The notes beneath the pieces were generated by a model. It was given only the letters and a program-made list of their open reading frames with translations. It was not told the origin of the DNA and made no database searches. From NCBI GenBank assembly GCA_018265615.1, contig JABLYX010000006.1:1-64000 (forward strand): 64,000 nucleotides of DNA, written 5' to 3'. A program made the translations under genes and the position numbers. This DNA is from Lentisphaeria bacterium (GTDB taxonomy: Bacteria > Verrucomicrobiota > Lentisphaeria > Victivallales > Victivallaceae). Below, in pieces: positions 25,030 through 33,924 of the stretch. Positions within the stretch are counted from its first letter, which is position 1, and each line of letters begins with the position of its first letter.

Positions 25030-26102
25030 CTTCCTCCCCCTTCTGCAAGCTCGAGATACGAGCGAAAAATCTCCTCTTCTCCGAACAACGCCTCCGCGCG
25101 GCGGCGCCCCGCGCGGCCCATCGCTCCGCGCGCCTCCGCACTGAGCGCGCAGAACACCACGACCGTTTCGCGGATCGACCCGGCGGAATGCGGATCGAAG
25201 AGCAAACCGTTGCCCCCCTCCTCCGCCAGAACCTCCGCATCCGAAACGCCGCGACCCATCAGCACCGGAATGCCGCACGCCATCGCCTCGCAAACCGCAT
25301 TCGGCAGCCCTTCCGAGAGCGCGGGGTGCACAAGCGCATCCGCCCGCCTGAGATGCTCCGCGATATCCGTGACGGGCGCGTGGAACGCGATGCTCCCCGC
25401 AACGCCGAGCTTCTCCGCGAGGCGTACCGTCTCGTGAAACGCCCCCTCCTGCCGCCCATACCAGTCGAGGTGCGGCCTCGATTCTGCAGGGATCCCGGCC
25501 AGCGCCTCAACCAGCCGGGCGGCGTTCTTGTTCGGCGTATGGGTCCCGAGCGCGATGAGCCGCAGCGGCGCATTGCGCGGCGGAGCCTCCGCCGGACGGA
25601 ACGCATTGAGGTTCACAAGGTTGTAGACGGTCGCCGTCTTCGGCCCGAGCGCCGGGACGGCGGCCGCGATCGCCGCCGCGTTGCGGTACGAGTTCGTCGT
25701 GACCGCGTCCGCGAGCCGGTGCAGCGAAAGCACGAGTTTCGTCCGCGCCGGCGGCTTCGCGCCGATGCTGCCGCGCTCGGAGACGACGAGCCGCCAGCGG
25801 CGGTGCGGCACTCCCGCGAGCTCCGCGAGAACGGCGGGCGTCTGCATGAGGGCGATCACCGCATCCGGCGCGCGGCGGCGGATCTCCCGGCGGAATGCGA
25901 GGATCCGGCGCGCCGCCCCGAGACCGGGAAAGCAGCGGTATTCGACTCCCGCCTCCTCCAGCACGGGCAGGTAAAATTCGCCCGGCGCATAGCCGAACAC
26001 CGCAACGGAGTGCCCCTCCGCCGCGAACTTCCGCGCGAGCACGGCGCACTGCCGCTCCGCACCGCCGGAATCGAGGTTGTCGATGATGAAGATGACTTTC
26101 AC
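25026..26102 (-). CDS. Family 4 glycosyltransferase
   Basis: 358 residues from a GTG start at 26102 that overlaps the stop of the preceding reading frame (GTGA). IIDNLDSGGAERQCAVLARK is the N-terminal motif and ALSEGLPNAVCEAMACGIPV carries the E-x7-E motif; RLIALGTHTPNKNAARLVEA is the inter-domain strand. The closest style is the galacturonosyl or N-acetylgalactosamine transferases of capsule loci, but substrate is not readable. Confidence 0.88.
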   Translation of the reverse strand: MKVIFIIDNLDSGGAERQCAVLARKFAAEGHSVAVFGYAPGEFYLPVLEEAGVEYRCFPGLGAARRILAFRREIRRRAPDAVIALMQTPAVLAELAGVPHRRWRLVVSERGSIGAKPPARTKLVLSLHRLADAVTTNSYRNAAAIAAAVPALGPKTATVYNLVNLNAFRPAEAPPRNAPLRLIALGTHTPNKNAARLVEALAGIPAESRPHLDWYGRQEGAFHETVRLAEKLGVAGSIAFHAPVTDIAEHLRRADALVHPALSEGLPNAVCEAMACGIPVLMGRGVSDAEVLAEEGGNGLLFDPHSAGSIRETVVVFCALSAEARGAMGRAGRRRAEALFGEEEIFRSYLELAEGGGR

Positions 26103-27355
26103 GGTTTCTCCTCCTCTCCGGGAAGCCGCCCGAGATGATAGAGCGCAAGGCGGCGAATCTTCAGGTTCCCCCGCACCGCGAATCCGAAACGCGGATTCCC
26201 GCGCCCGGCCCGGGTGCAGTCGAGAAACGCATAATATTGCCGGCGGTCCGACACGTCCAGCGGAACGAAAGCGTAATACTCCTTCCCGCCGTAGATCAGC
26301 GGCAGGAGCTGCGCCCCCGGCTCCCCTTCCGCATCAAATGCAGCCAGAAGGTATCCGCCCCGGAGCGGCTCCGGAACCGGTTTTCTCCGGTAAACCGTGA
26401 TGAAATCCCGTGCGGCAATCTCCCAGCCGCCCCCCGGCGCAGGCCGCGAGGAAACCGGCAGCGCGACGCGGCTCCAGAGATGGTCGGCATTGACAGTCCA
26501 GCCGTCCGGCAGCTCAAATCCGTCCAGATCGGCCGCCTCCACGCCGTAACCCGCGAGCCGTTCAAGCGCCCGCTCCGGCAATGCGGCGGGCTTCAGCGGA
26601 AAAGCGCCGGAAAGGTCGAACAGCAGCTACGCGCCGTGAAGCGGATCACGGAACGGCGGATGTGCCGCGAAATACAGCGTTTTCTCCCCGTACCGGCGAA
26701 CCGGTTCAAGCGCCCACCTCCGCCGGAACGCCTCAGCCGGCTCGCCGCCGAGCAGCAGGAACGCATATTCACCGTTCAGCAGCGTCTGCGCGACGGCGCT
26801 CACAAGGAAGCTCTCCGGATCGACCGTCCGGTCGCGGAACAGCACACGGCCCCCCGGCCCCGGCAGCAGCCGCCGCTCCGGTTCGCCGCCGACAATCACC
26901 GCGCAGGGGCCGGAGAGCTTCCGCTCCCGCAGGAAACGACCGATCCCGACAGCGGCTTCCGTCAGGTATTTCTTCTCGCGGCTGCGGTGAAACGGCTTCG
27001 CAACCGAGATTCCCCCGACAAGGAGAAGCAGCGCCAGAAAGAGCGGGAACGCCAGGCGCGGCGCACGCAGCCGCCGCGCCAGCTCCGCCGCGAGCTCCCG
27101 CGCGCCATACACCGCCGGGGGCAGCGCAAAGAGCGCGAGCGCACCGAGATAACGCGACGAAAAATGGCTCGCGCCGGAACCGAACAGGATGAGCCGCCAC
27201 GCGAGCGCAAACGCGCCGAGCAGCAAAAAGAGCCGCATCTCGCGCCGCCTCATGAGCTTCCGCCAATGGAACAGCGCGAAACCGAGCAGAAACGGCACGA
27301 GATAGAACCACACCTCCCAGAAGCCGTTCACGATGTCGATCAGCCGCGCACTCAT
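26099..27355 (-). pseudogene. Membrane glycosyltransferase C-terminal half, interrupted by an in-frame TAG
   Basis: One frame of 418 codons runs from ATG 27355 to the stop at 26099 but is cut by a TAG at 26629-26627 (codon 243). The part before it has three or four membrane helices and FSSRYLGALALFALPPAVYG, as in the C-terminal half of GT39-like enzymes. The part after it (FELPDGWTVNADHLWSRVAL and a beta-sandwich pattern) has no ATG and no Shine-Dalgarno; only a TTG at 26581 could start it. The distal stop still overlaps the next gene's GTG, so the original architecture is kept. I read this as one gene with a nonsense mutation. Two separate genes, or read-through, are the alternatives. Confidence 0.6.
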
Positions 27356-28116
27356 AACACGCCTCCCGCCAGACGCAGGATCCGGCTGAATTCAAGGGCG
27401 GCGTCGTAGCCGCAGAGTGAAAACCACGCGCCGAGAAGCACCGCGCACACCGCCGCCGCAAGCGCCGCGAGCCCGAGAAAGCCCGCCAGGCGCTTCCCCT
27501 CCCCGTTCCACGCGGCAAAGCCGGACGCGACGGCCCAGAAGAGCAGGAGCTCGACACCCTCGCGCCGCGTGAAGCACGCGAGCGCCGTCGCGCCGCCGAG
27601 AAGTACCGCGCTTTTCCACCCCGGCCTCCGGCAGAGCTGAAGCAGACAGCAGACCGCCGCCGCGAACAGCATGACATACAAACTGTCGCGCAGCACGAGG
27701 ATATCCTGCCGGATGAAGAACGGATGCACGGCAAAGAGGAACATCACGGCCGGAGCGAAGAAGGCCCGCCCGGAAATCAGCCTGCCGATCCGCCAGCCGA
27801 TGCACACCGTCGCGATGCCGGCCGCAAAGCTGACCGCCTGCCCCGCCGCCCCGGGGGCGAGCCCGAACCTCGCGCCGAGCGCCATCAGCGCCGGGTAGAG
27901 CGGCTGGACCGGCGAGCGGAAGAGCGCCGTGCCGTCCCCCGCCGCCATCCCGGCCGCGAGCTCGATGAACAGCAGGGAGTCGCGCTTGATCCCGGTCGCG
28001 ATCAGAAAATACCAGCCCCGCAATATGACCGCAAGCAGCAGGATCCCGGCGAACCACGCGCGGGAGGGGATATGCCGCAGCCGGGAACCCAGGCGTTCGA
28101 TGCGTTCCGTCTTCAT
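27352..28116 (-). CDS. GT39-like membrane glycosyltransferase, N-terminal part
   Basis: 254 residues from ATG 28116, which follows GGAGG and overlaps the Wzy stop by 4 nt. It has six or so membrane helices. GIKRDSLLFIELAAGMAAGD corresponds to the first periplasmic loop of GT39/ArnT-like enzymes and FAVHPFFIRQDILVLRDSLY to the loop after helix 3 or 4. A full-length GT39 has 450 or more residues; this piece stops after the likely sixth helix and the next reading frame, overlapping by 4 nt (ATGA), continues with the missing helices. The two may be a frameshifted single gene. If functional it would use a polyprenyl-phosphate sugar donor. Confidence 0.65.
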   Translation of the reverse strand: MKTERIERLGSRLRHIPSRAWFAGILLLAVILRGWYFLIATGIKRDSLLFIELAAGMAAGDGTALFRSPVQPLYPALMALGARFGLAPGAAGQAVSFAAGIATVCIGWRIGRLISGRAFFAPAVMFLFAVHPFFIRQDILVLRDSLYVMLFAAAVCCLLQLCRRPGWKSAVLLGGATALACFTRREGVELLLFWAVASGFAAWNGEGKRLAGFLGLAALAAAVCAVLLGAWFSLCGYDAALEFSRILRLAGGVL

Positions 28117-29327
28117 GCCGCCGCCTCCATATCCTCCGGCTCCGGGGCCGGCTTCGAAATCGCATGGGAGATGATGAACGCGAGCAGGAACCAAAGCAGC
28201 TTATTCGTCATCATCCCGCCCGATTTGAACATCTCAATGGTCAGCGCCGCGAACAGCATCGTGACGAACACCGAGCGGTTGCTCCCGAACAGCACCTTCC
28301 AGAGCGCCGCAAGATACGGCACGAGAAACAGCGCGAAACCGGTCACACCGCCCAGCACGAGGATCTCAAAGAAGAGGTTGTGCGCGGACTTGCGGACCCC
28401 GAAGATCTGCATGGTCTCATAGTAATATCCCGAAAAGCCGCTGCCGAACACCGGATACTCCCGGAAAATCCCGAGCATGTACCGCCAGATCTCCACGCGG
28501 CCCGTCGAATAGCTGTTGCGGTTCTCCCAGACGCTTTCGAGCGAATCGAAGCCGCCGAGCCGTTCGAGCAGCAGACTCCCCTCCGGCAGCATATTAACGA
28601 TGATCAGAACCAGCAGGGCTCCGCCGATCAGGTAAGAGAAGAACTTCTGCAGCACGCTCTGCGGATTCAGCACGAGGAAGCTCACAAACGCCGCAAGCAG
28701 CATGAAAACCGCCCCCTTCGACGCCGCCTCGCGCAGCAGGAACACCCCCGCCGGCAGCGTAAGGCCGATGATCGCCGCCTGCGTCGAAAGCCGGCCGAAC
28801 CGGCCGGGCAGATAGAAGCATCCGGCCATCGCATAGACCGCCCACGCCCCGACCGAATTCTCGTTGCTGCCGAAGAAGCTGAGCCGGTCGTCCGGATACG
28901 ATATGCCGATTCCGAGCGCGGCAAACAGCGCGACCGTCCAGACCGAAGCGATGAACCAGAGCAGCATCCGGCAGCGCAGCGGCTCATCATCCCGCATCTC
29001 ATTCAGCATGAGCCAGAAGATCACGATGCAGAACAGCAGCGACGAGTTGAATATCTCCCCGAACGACACGACGTAAACGCCCGAATAAACCAGCGAAACC
29101 AGCGTCAGCTCCCCGAACAGCAGCAGATACGGCAGCACGAAGCGTTTCACGCCGCCGAGCGCGAAGCTCCGGCCCGCCCGCGGCAGCGCGAGACAGAAAT
29201 AAACGGCTCCCGCGATCTTCGAAAGCGTGCACCACGACGCGATGCCGAACGGATCGTAATATTCATAGCAGACGCCGAACACGAACAGCCCGAGAAACAG
29301 ATGCCTGAGCTTTGCAAGGTCCATCAT
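28113..29327 (-). CDS. O-antigen ligase/polymerase-like protein (Wzy/WaaL type)
   Basis: 404 residues with about ten hydrophobic segments. The large periplasmic loop before the last helices has NSYSTGRVEIWRYMLGIFRE and VFGSGFSGYYYE with AHNLFFEILVLGG, which match the R-x3-W and H-N-x3-E features of the Wzy_C family. It polymerises or ligates lipid-linked repeat units on the outer side of the inner membrane. It overlaps the flippase gene upstream and the GT39-like gene downstream by 4 nt each. Confidence 0.88.
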   Translation of the reverse strand: MMDLAKLRHLFLGLFVFGVCYEYYDPFGIASWCTLSKIAGAVYFCLALPRAGRSFALGGVKRFVLPYLLLFGELTLVSLVYSGVYVVSFGEIFNSSLLFCIVIFWLMLNEMRDDEPLRCRMLLWFIASVWTVALFAALGIGISYPDDRLSFFGSNENSVGAWAVYAMAGCFYLPGRFGRLSTQAAIIGLTLPAGVFLLREAASKGAVFMLLAAFVSFLVLNPQSVLQKFFSYLIGGALLVLIIVNMLPEGSLLLERLGGFDSLESVWENRNSYSTGRVEIWRYMLGIFREYPVFGSGFSGYYYETMQIFGVRKSAHNLFFEILVLGGVTGFALFLVPYLAALWKVLFGSNRSVFVTMLFAALTIEMFKSGGMMTNKLLWFLLAFIISHAISKPAPEPEDMEAAA

Positions 29328-30859
29328 ACGCCGTTCCTCCCCTCTTTCGGAGCGAGCCGCAGAAAGCGCAGCAGCTCCGCACGCGCACTCCGGCCCAGGC
29401 AGATACGGTAATTCACGGCGACGCCGAGCAGGCCGCAGACAGCTCCTGCCAGGAGGAGCCGGAGCCAGCCGTCCGGAGCCGGCAGCACGGCCTTCACGCC
29501 GAGGAACAGCAATGTAAGCGCCGCAACCGCACCGACGCCGGCAAGACTCCGGCGGACAAAGAATCCGCGCGGCACCGGCAGCACCCGCGGCAGGTAGTAC
29601 AGATGGAACCCGAGATCGCGCAGCGCGGTGAAGAACGCCGACACGCCGATGATCGCCCAGAGCCCGAGCGAAGTCGTGCCGAGCAGCGCGACCGCCGCAA
29701 CGATTTTACCCGCGCCGAACGCGAGGAAGGCGAGCGACGGGACCTTCAACCGGTCCGTGGCAACGTAAATCCCCATGGAGTAATGCAATGCGAGCGAAAG
29801 CGCATACGGGACGAGGGAGATCACGGTCAGCCAATAAAGCTCTCCGGCCTCCTGTCCCGGCAGCCAGACCCGGAAAAACTCCCGGCCGAAGACCGCCATC
29901 CCGGCCACCGGGATGCTGCCCGCGAAAATCATCAGCCGCGAAACGAGATCCAGATGGCGCTCCATCTCCGCCGCGCATTCCGCCGCATGGCACTTCGTAA
30001 AGGCCGGGGTGAACGAGGTTTTCAACTGTTGGAGCAGGAGCAGGATATAACCCGGGAACGCTTTCACGATCGCAACCACCCCCTCCTGACCGGGGACATA
30101 GATGTTCGCGAGATAAACATCCGCCGCGTTCAGCAGCACCCAGTTGATGTTGTTCAGGGAGTTCCAGCTGCCGGAGGCGGCGACACGCTTCAGGACCGAG
30201 AAGCGGAAGCAGCGGAAATCCACCTTCAGATACGGCGTCAGCCTCCGCCACGCCGCCACGCCGCAAACCGCGGTCAGCAGTCCCGCCGCCGCGTCGGCCG
30301 CGCCGACCATATAGATCTGCGGCCGGAACCCGTAAAGCAGTGCGAGCACCAGCCCGATGTAGAGCAGCTTCGAAGCCGTGTTGACCCAACTGCGCACATC
30401 GAGCCTGCCGCTCGCGAAATAGGAACCCGCAAACGGAGCCGAGGAGATCTTCAGCAGAAACGTGACCCCGACCAGCAGCAGCAGCCAGAGGAAGCTCCGC
30501 TCCTCTCCGGCGGGAATCCGGAAAATCTGTCCGCGGAACAGCGCTGCCGCGATAAAAAAAAGCCCGACCGGAACGATCAGGCAGAGGTTCGCGGCAAGAA
30601 CCGAATTGAACACGGCGTTCGCCGCACGCGGATCGCCGCGGTGGATGCTGACCATGATATACCGCCCGGCCATCGAATTCAGCGCCTCACGGAGCGCGTC
30701 CACGCAGAGGACCAGCACGGAAGCAAGCGAAATCAGCCCGAATGCGGCAAGTCCGAACTTCTCCAGCAGAAACGGCGTCAGGAAAAAACCGGTCAGAATG
30801 ACTGCGGCGTAGTTGACCAATCCGCCGGATATGTTTTTCATGATCTGCCTGACGTCCAT
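29324..30859 (-). CDS. Oligosaccharide flippase, Wzx/MATE-like
   Basis: 511 residues with 12 to 14 predicted membrane helices. The N-terminus (ISGGLVNYAAVILTGFFLTP, FGLAAFGLISLASVL) is typical of polysaccharide biosynthesis exporters of the MOP superfamily. It moves undecaprenyl-linked repeat units across the inner membrane. It is the first gene of the minus-strand polysaccharide operon. No convincing promoter box was found close to its start; AT-rich DNA lies at 30985-31030. Confidence 0.88.
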   Translation of the reverse strand: MDVRQIMKNISGGLVNYAAVILTGFFLTPFLLEKFGLAAFGLISLASVLVLCVDALREALNSMAGRYIMVSIHRGDPRAANAVFNSVLAANLCLIVPVGLFFIAAALFRGQIFRIPAGEERSFLWLLLLVGVTFLLKISSAPFAGSYFASGRLDVRSWVNTASKLLYIGLVLALLYGFRPQIYMVGAADAAAGLLTAVCGVAAWRRLTPYLKVDFRCFRFSVLKRVAASGSWNSLNNINWVLLNAADVYLANIYVPGQEGVVAIVKAFPGYILLLLQQLKTSFTPAFTKCHAAECAAEMERHLDLVSRLMIFAGSIPVAGMAVFGREFFRVWLPGQEAGELYWLTVISLVPYALSLALHYSMGIYVATDRLKVPSLAFLAFGAGKIVAAVALLGTTSLGLWAIIGVSAFFTALRDLGFHLYYLPRVLPVPRGFFVRRSLAGVGAVAALTLLFLGVKAVLPAPDGWLRLLLAGAVCGLLGVAVNYRICLGRSARAELLRFLRLAPKEGRNGV

Positions 30860-31096
30860 GCCGCCGCTCTCCCGTTTTCCGCAACAGGGAATTACGCAAC
30901 GGCGCGCCTGTGCCCGAACCGGGCAAAGCGGATATACGCCTCTCCACTCCGGGCCGCCCTCTTCCTTGCGTGACCCGGCACTCCCCTGTATATTTATATG
31001 GTTACAAGATTACTCAATATAATATGTTCTGCCGGTTTTTCAACTGCCGGCGGACGGAAAATGATCGATGAAAGAGTGGTTTCATCCTCAAAATGC

Positions 31097-31124
31097 TTGA
31101 TTTCACGCGACAATGCATTATATT
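31097..31124 (+). promoter_or_regulatory. Promoter for the Wzz/tyrosine-kinase gene
   Basis: TTGATT (31097-31102), 16 bp, TATATT (31119-31124). The leader to ATG 31233 is about 100 nt. The remainder of the 373-nt gap between 30860 and 31232 holds only AT-rich DNA and the leader hairpins listed separately. Confidence 0.45.
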
Positions 31125-31184
31125 ATCCAACATGAAGAGGTTCAAATATTTAATGCGGCAGATCAGTTTCCCGGCCGCATTGCG

Positions 31185-31209
31185 GATAAAACCGGATTCC
31201 GGTTTTATC
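31185..31209 (+). promoter_or_regulatory. Perfect hairpin in the leader of the tyrosine-kinase gene
   Basis: GATAAAACCGG (31185-31195) and CCGGTTTTATC (31199-31209) form an 11-bp stem with a 3-nt loop, ending 9 nt before the AGAGGAG ribosome site. A second stem, TGCGGC with GCCGCA, lies just upstream (about 31154-31180). The pair may act as an attenuator or translation control element. Confidence 0.5.
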
Positions 31210-31232
31210 ATAAATTTCAGAGGAGCGGGACC

Positions 31233-32681
31233 ATGGGCACACAGGCCGGACAGGCATTCAGGGACTTCGACTTTCACTTTTTCGTCGGGGTCTTCGTCAA
31301 ACACTATCGCTGGATCTTTGCATTCGCACTGCTGGGAGGCATACTGGCGTTCGGCATAAGCATGGTCCTGCCGAAACGCTACGCCGCCTCCGCCACGCTG
31401 CTGATCTGGCCGCGCGGCAACCATATCGACGAAAACGGGAGCGTCTCCGATCCGCAGGACATCGCCCGGAACACGACCGCATTCTACCAGCAGATGCTGA
31501 CGATCAACTACCTCGTGACCGACTTCCAGTCGCTGCTCGCCTCGCGCAGCTTCAAGGAGCGCGTTGAAAAGCAGATCGCCCTGACGGGCCGGGAGCTTGC
31601 TCCGTACACGGTGCGGCCGTCGCTGCTGCGCGAGCGGCGCTACCTTGAGGTCGCCGCCATGAGCACCTCGCCGGAGACGGCCGTCACGGTCGCGAACGAG
31701 ATGACGGCCGTCCTGGCAGAGTACGTGGAGGCCAATCTGCCGATCTACCGGCCGCTGCCGGTCGACAAAGCAGTCCTGCCGGAGGAACCGTATTCCCCGC
31801 GCACTCCCCTCAACGTGGCGGCGGGAATCTGCCTCGGGCTCTTTGCGAGCTTCGGCGCGTTCCTGCTCAAGGAGATTTTCTTCGCGACGGTGGACGCCCC
31901 CGCCATCGCGGAGTCGCGGCTCGGCGCCTCCGTCCTCGGCGGAATCGTCCGGGCTCCGGGAGAAGCGAAGGAAGCCCCGGCCGATCCGGCAAGCGACATC
32001 GTGACGGTTCCGATGGAAGGCAAAACGCCGCGCTTCGACATCGCGGAGGGCTTCCGGCTGCTGCGCAACAACCTGCAGTATGCATTCCCGCGCAAATCCG
32101 GCGCAAAGGTGTTCGTGGTGACCAGCACCGCGCCGCGTGACGGCAAGACGTTTGTCGCTTCGAATACGGCGGTCGTCTTCGCGAGCGCGGGCCGCCGGGT
32201 GCTGCTGATGAACTGCGATTTGCGCAAGCCGTCGCTCAGCCGGGGCTTCAAACTGAACTATCTGACCGGCATGGTGAACATCCTGACGGGCGACAGAAGC
32301 TTCGGTGAGGTGTTGAACAAAAACGTGCTCGGCCTGCCGCTCGACGTGCTGGCGGGAGGACCGGTTCCGCCGAACCCCTCCGAACTGCTGCTGTCGGATG
32401 AATTCGCGCGTTTCCTCGAGGAGCAGCGTAAAAACTACGACTGCATCATCATCGACGCGCCGCCGTGTCTGAACATCCCCGATGCGGCGATTGCGGGCAA
32501 ACTCTCCGACGGCGTGATCTTCGTCGTGAACGCAGGGAAAACGCGGGTCGAGGCGGCGCACCATGCGCTGAACCAGCTTCGCGCACTCAAAATCCCCCTG
32601 CTCGGCGTCGTCCTGAACCGCTACACCCCGCCGGGCTGGGGCGACAGCTACGGCTACGGCGCATACGGGGAAAAGCAATAA
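31233..32681 (+). CDS. Wzz-type chain-length regulator fused to a bacterial tyrosine kinase
   Basis: 482 residues from ATG 31233, placed by AGAGGAG at 31219-31225. An N-terminal helix lies at about 25-48 and a second near 190-212, bracketing the Wzz periplasmic domain. The cytoplasmic kinase has a Walker A at about 297-306 reading STAPRDGKTF, Walker A' VLLMNCDLRKPS (usual form has Asp-Ala-Asp; here Asn-Cys-Asp) and Walker B CIIIDAPP. The C-terminus YGYGAYG is a short tyrosine cluster for autophosphorylation. It controls polymer length together with Wzy. It is divergent from the flippase operon. No outer-membrane exporter (Wza) or phosphatase gene is present in the window. Confidence 0.88.
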   Translation: MGTQAGQAFRDFDFHFFVGVFVKHYRWIFAFALLGGILAFGISMVLPKRYAASATLLIWPRGNHIDENGSVSDPQDIARNTTAFYQQMLTINYLVTDFQSLLASRSFKERVEKQIALTGRELAPYTVRPSLLRERRYLEVAAMSTSPETAVTVANEMTAVLAEYVEANLPIYRPLPVDKAVLPEEPYSPRTPLNVAAGICLGLFASFGAFLLKEIFFATVDAPAIAESRLGASVLGGIVRAPGEAKEAPADPASDIVTVPMEGKTPRFDIAEGFRLLRNNLQYAFPRKSGAKVFVVTSTAPRDGKTFVASNTAVVFASAGRRVLLMNCDLRKPSLSRGFKLNYLTGMVNILTGDRSFGEVLNKNVLGLPLDVLAGGPVPPNPSELLLSDEFARFLEEQRKNYDCIIIDAPPCLNIPDAAIAGKLSDGVIFVVNAGKTRVEAAHHALNQLRALKIPLLGVVLNRYTPPGWGDSYGYGAYGEKQ

Positions 32682-32808
32682 GAGAGCCTCCCGGCGTCCA
32701 GGCCGAAACCAACCCGTCCGACTGCGGCGTCCCGCATATGCGGCGGCGCCTGCCGCGCCTTTGAACCGGGCTCCCGTCAAAAAAAACGCTTTTTCTTTCA
32801 TCCGGCTC

Positions 32809-32868
32809 TTGACACCGGAAGCTTTTCGTACCATAATTAATAACAAACAGGTAAGCCATACAGGTACG
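32809..32868 (+). promoter_or_regulatory. Promoter and possible operator of module C
   Basis: TTGACA (32809-32814), 17 bp, CATAAT (32832-32837). Downstream ACAGGTA occurs twice (32847-32853 and 32860-32866), 13 bp apart, and CGTACC (32827-32832) is inverted as GGTACG (32863-32868). Either could be the site of the regulator encoded just after it. Confidence 0.5.
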
Positions 32869-32876
32869 GTCTGATT

Positions 32877-33908
32877 ATGAATACAAAAACTCCGATCTTC
32901 AAGGAAGTCGCCGGGAACCTCTCGGTGCAGATCAAAGAGCGCGGCTACGCGCCCGGAACGGCGCTGCCCTCCGAAAACGAGCTCTGCCGCCAGTACAGCA
33001 TCAGCCGTTTCTCGGTCCGCAAGGCCCTGAGCATCCTCGAGGCCGAGGGGCTGATCGTGCGCCAGCCGGGCGTCGGATCGATCGTCTGCGAATCCTCCGG
33101 CAAAAAGCCCGCACCGAAGCAGTTGAACATCGGCATCAGCGGAACCAATCCGGACAATCCCTATGCCGGAGTCATCTACGAAGGAGCCGGGCAGGCCTGC
33201 AACCGATGCAGTGCGCGGCTGGTCTTCACCTCCTGCGACGACTTCATCGCGGCGGGCGGCGACGGCTTCGACGGCTTCATCCTTCTGCCCATGCGCGAAT
33301 CCTACTCAAGCTGGGAACAGCTCAACCAGATCGCCGCGTCCGGCAAACCCGTTGTGTTCATGAACCGCATCACGGATCTGCCGCACATCGCCTACGCCGC
33401 AGTCGACTACGAGCTCGAATCCCGCCGCGCGGTCGATTTTCTGTTCCGCCTCGGCAGACAGCGGGTCGGGCTGCTCACCTGCGACGACGTGAACCAGTAC
33501 GCCAACCGCACCCGCGCCCGCGGCTACAGCGACGCCTGTAAAAAGGCCGGAAAACCCGAACTGGTCTGCCGCCTCCCGAACCTCGTTCTTGAGTCGATCG
33601 ACCAGGCGGAACGCTTCATTGCGGAACAGCAGCCGGACGCGCTTTTCGTCACCACGCATGCGATCACCGAATACGCACTCATCGCCCGCCGGAACTGCAA
33701 CCGGCCCGACCTGACGCTCTTCTGCTTCATCGACCGGATCCCGCGGCAGAAGCAGTACGACAATGTCATGTTCGTCGAAATGCCGCTGCAGAGAATGGCG
33801 GAGCAGGCGGTCCGGCACATCTCCGACAAGTGCCGCCTCCGGGAACCGCACCCGGTCATGCGCCAGTTGTTCGGAACCGATTTCGTCCTCAGCAGCAGCA
33901 TTCAATAA
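32877..33908 (+). CDS. GntR/LacI hybrid regulator of module C
   Basis: 343 residues. Residues about 1-72 are a GntR winged helix-turn-helix (GTALPSENELCRQYSISRFS, RKALSILEAEGLIVRQPGVG). The rest is a LacI-like periplasmic-binding-protein fold (LNIGISGTNPDNPYAGVIYE, LPHIAYAAVDYELESRRAVD). Such hybrids usually repress sugar-use genes and release DNA on binding a sugar. It lies 16 nt before the module C pseudopilin gene and is probably co-transcribed with it. Confidence 0.9.
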   Translation: MNTKTPIFKEVAGNLSVQIKERGYAPGTALPSENELCRQYSISRFSVRKALSILEAEGLIVRQPGVGSIVCESSGKKPAPKQLNIGISGTNPDNPYAGVIYEGAGQACNRCSARLVFTSCDDFIAAGGDGFDGFILLPMRESYSSWEQLNQIAASGKPVVFMNRITDLPHIAYAAVDYELESRRAVDFLFRLGRQRVGLLTCDDVNQYANRTRARGYSDACKKAGKPELVCRLPNLVLESIDQAERFIAEQQPDALFVTTHAITEYALIARRNCNRPDLTLFCFIDRIPRQKQYDNVMFVEMPLQRMAEQAVRHISDKCRLREPHPVMRQLFGTDFVLSSSIQ

Positions 33909-33924
33909 GAAAGGAACCCTTCGC

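Noticed and set aside
26099..26581. Separate gene starting at TTG 26581
   Set aside because: No ribosome site is present and the frame is already open back to the TAG at 26627-26629, so the nonsense-mutation reading is preferred.
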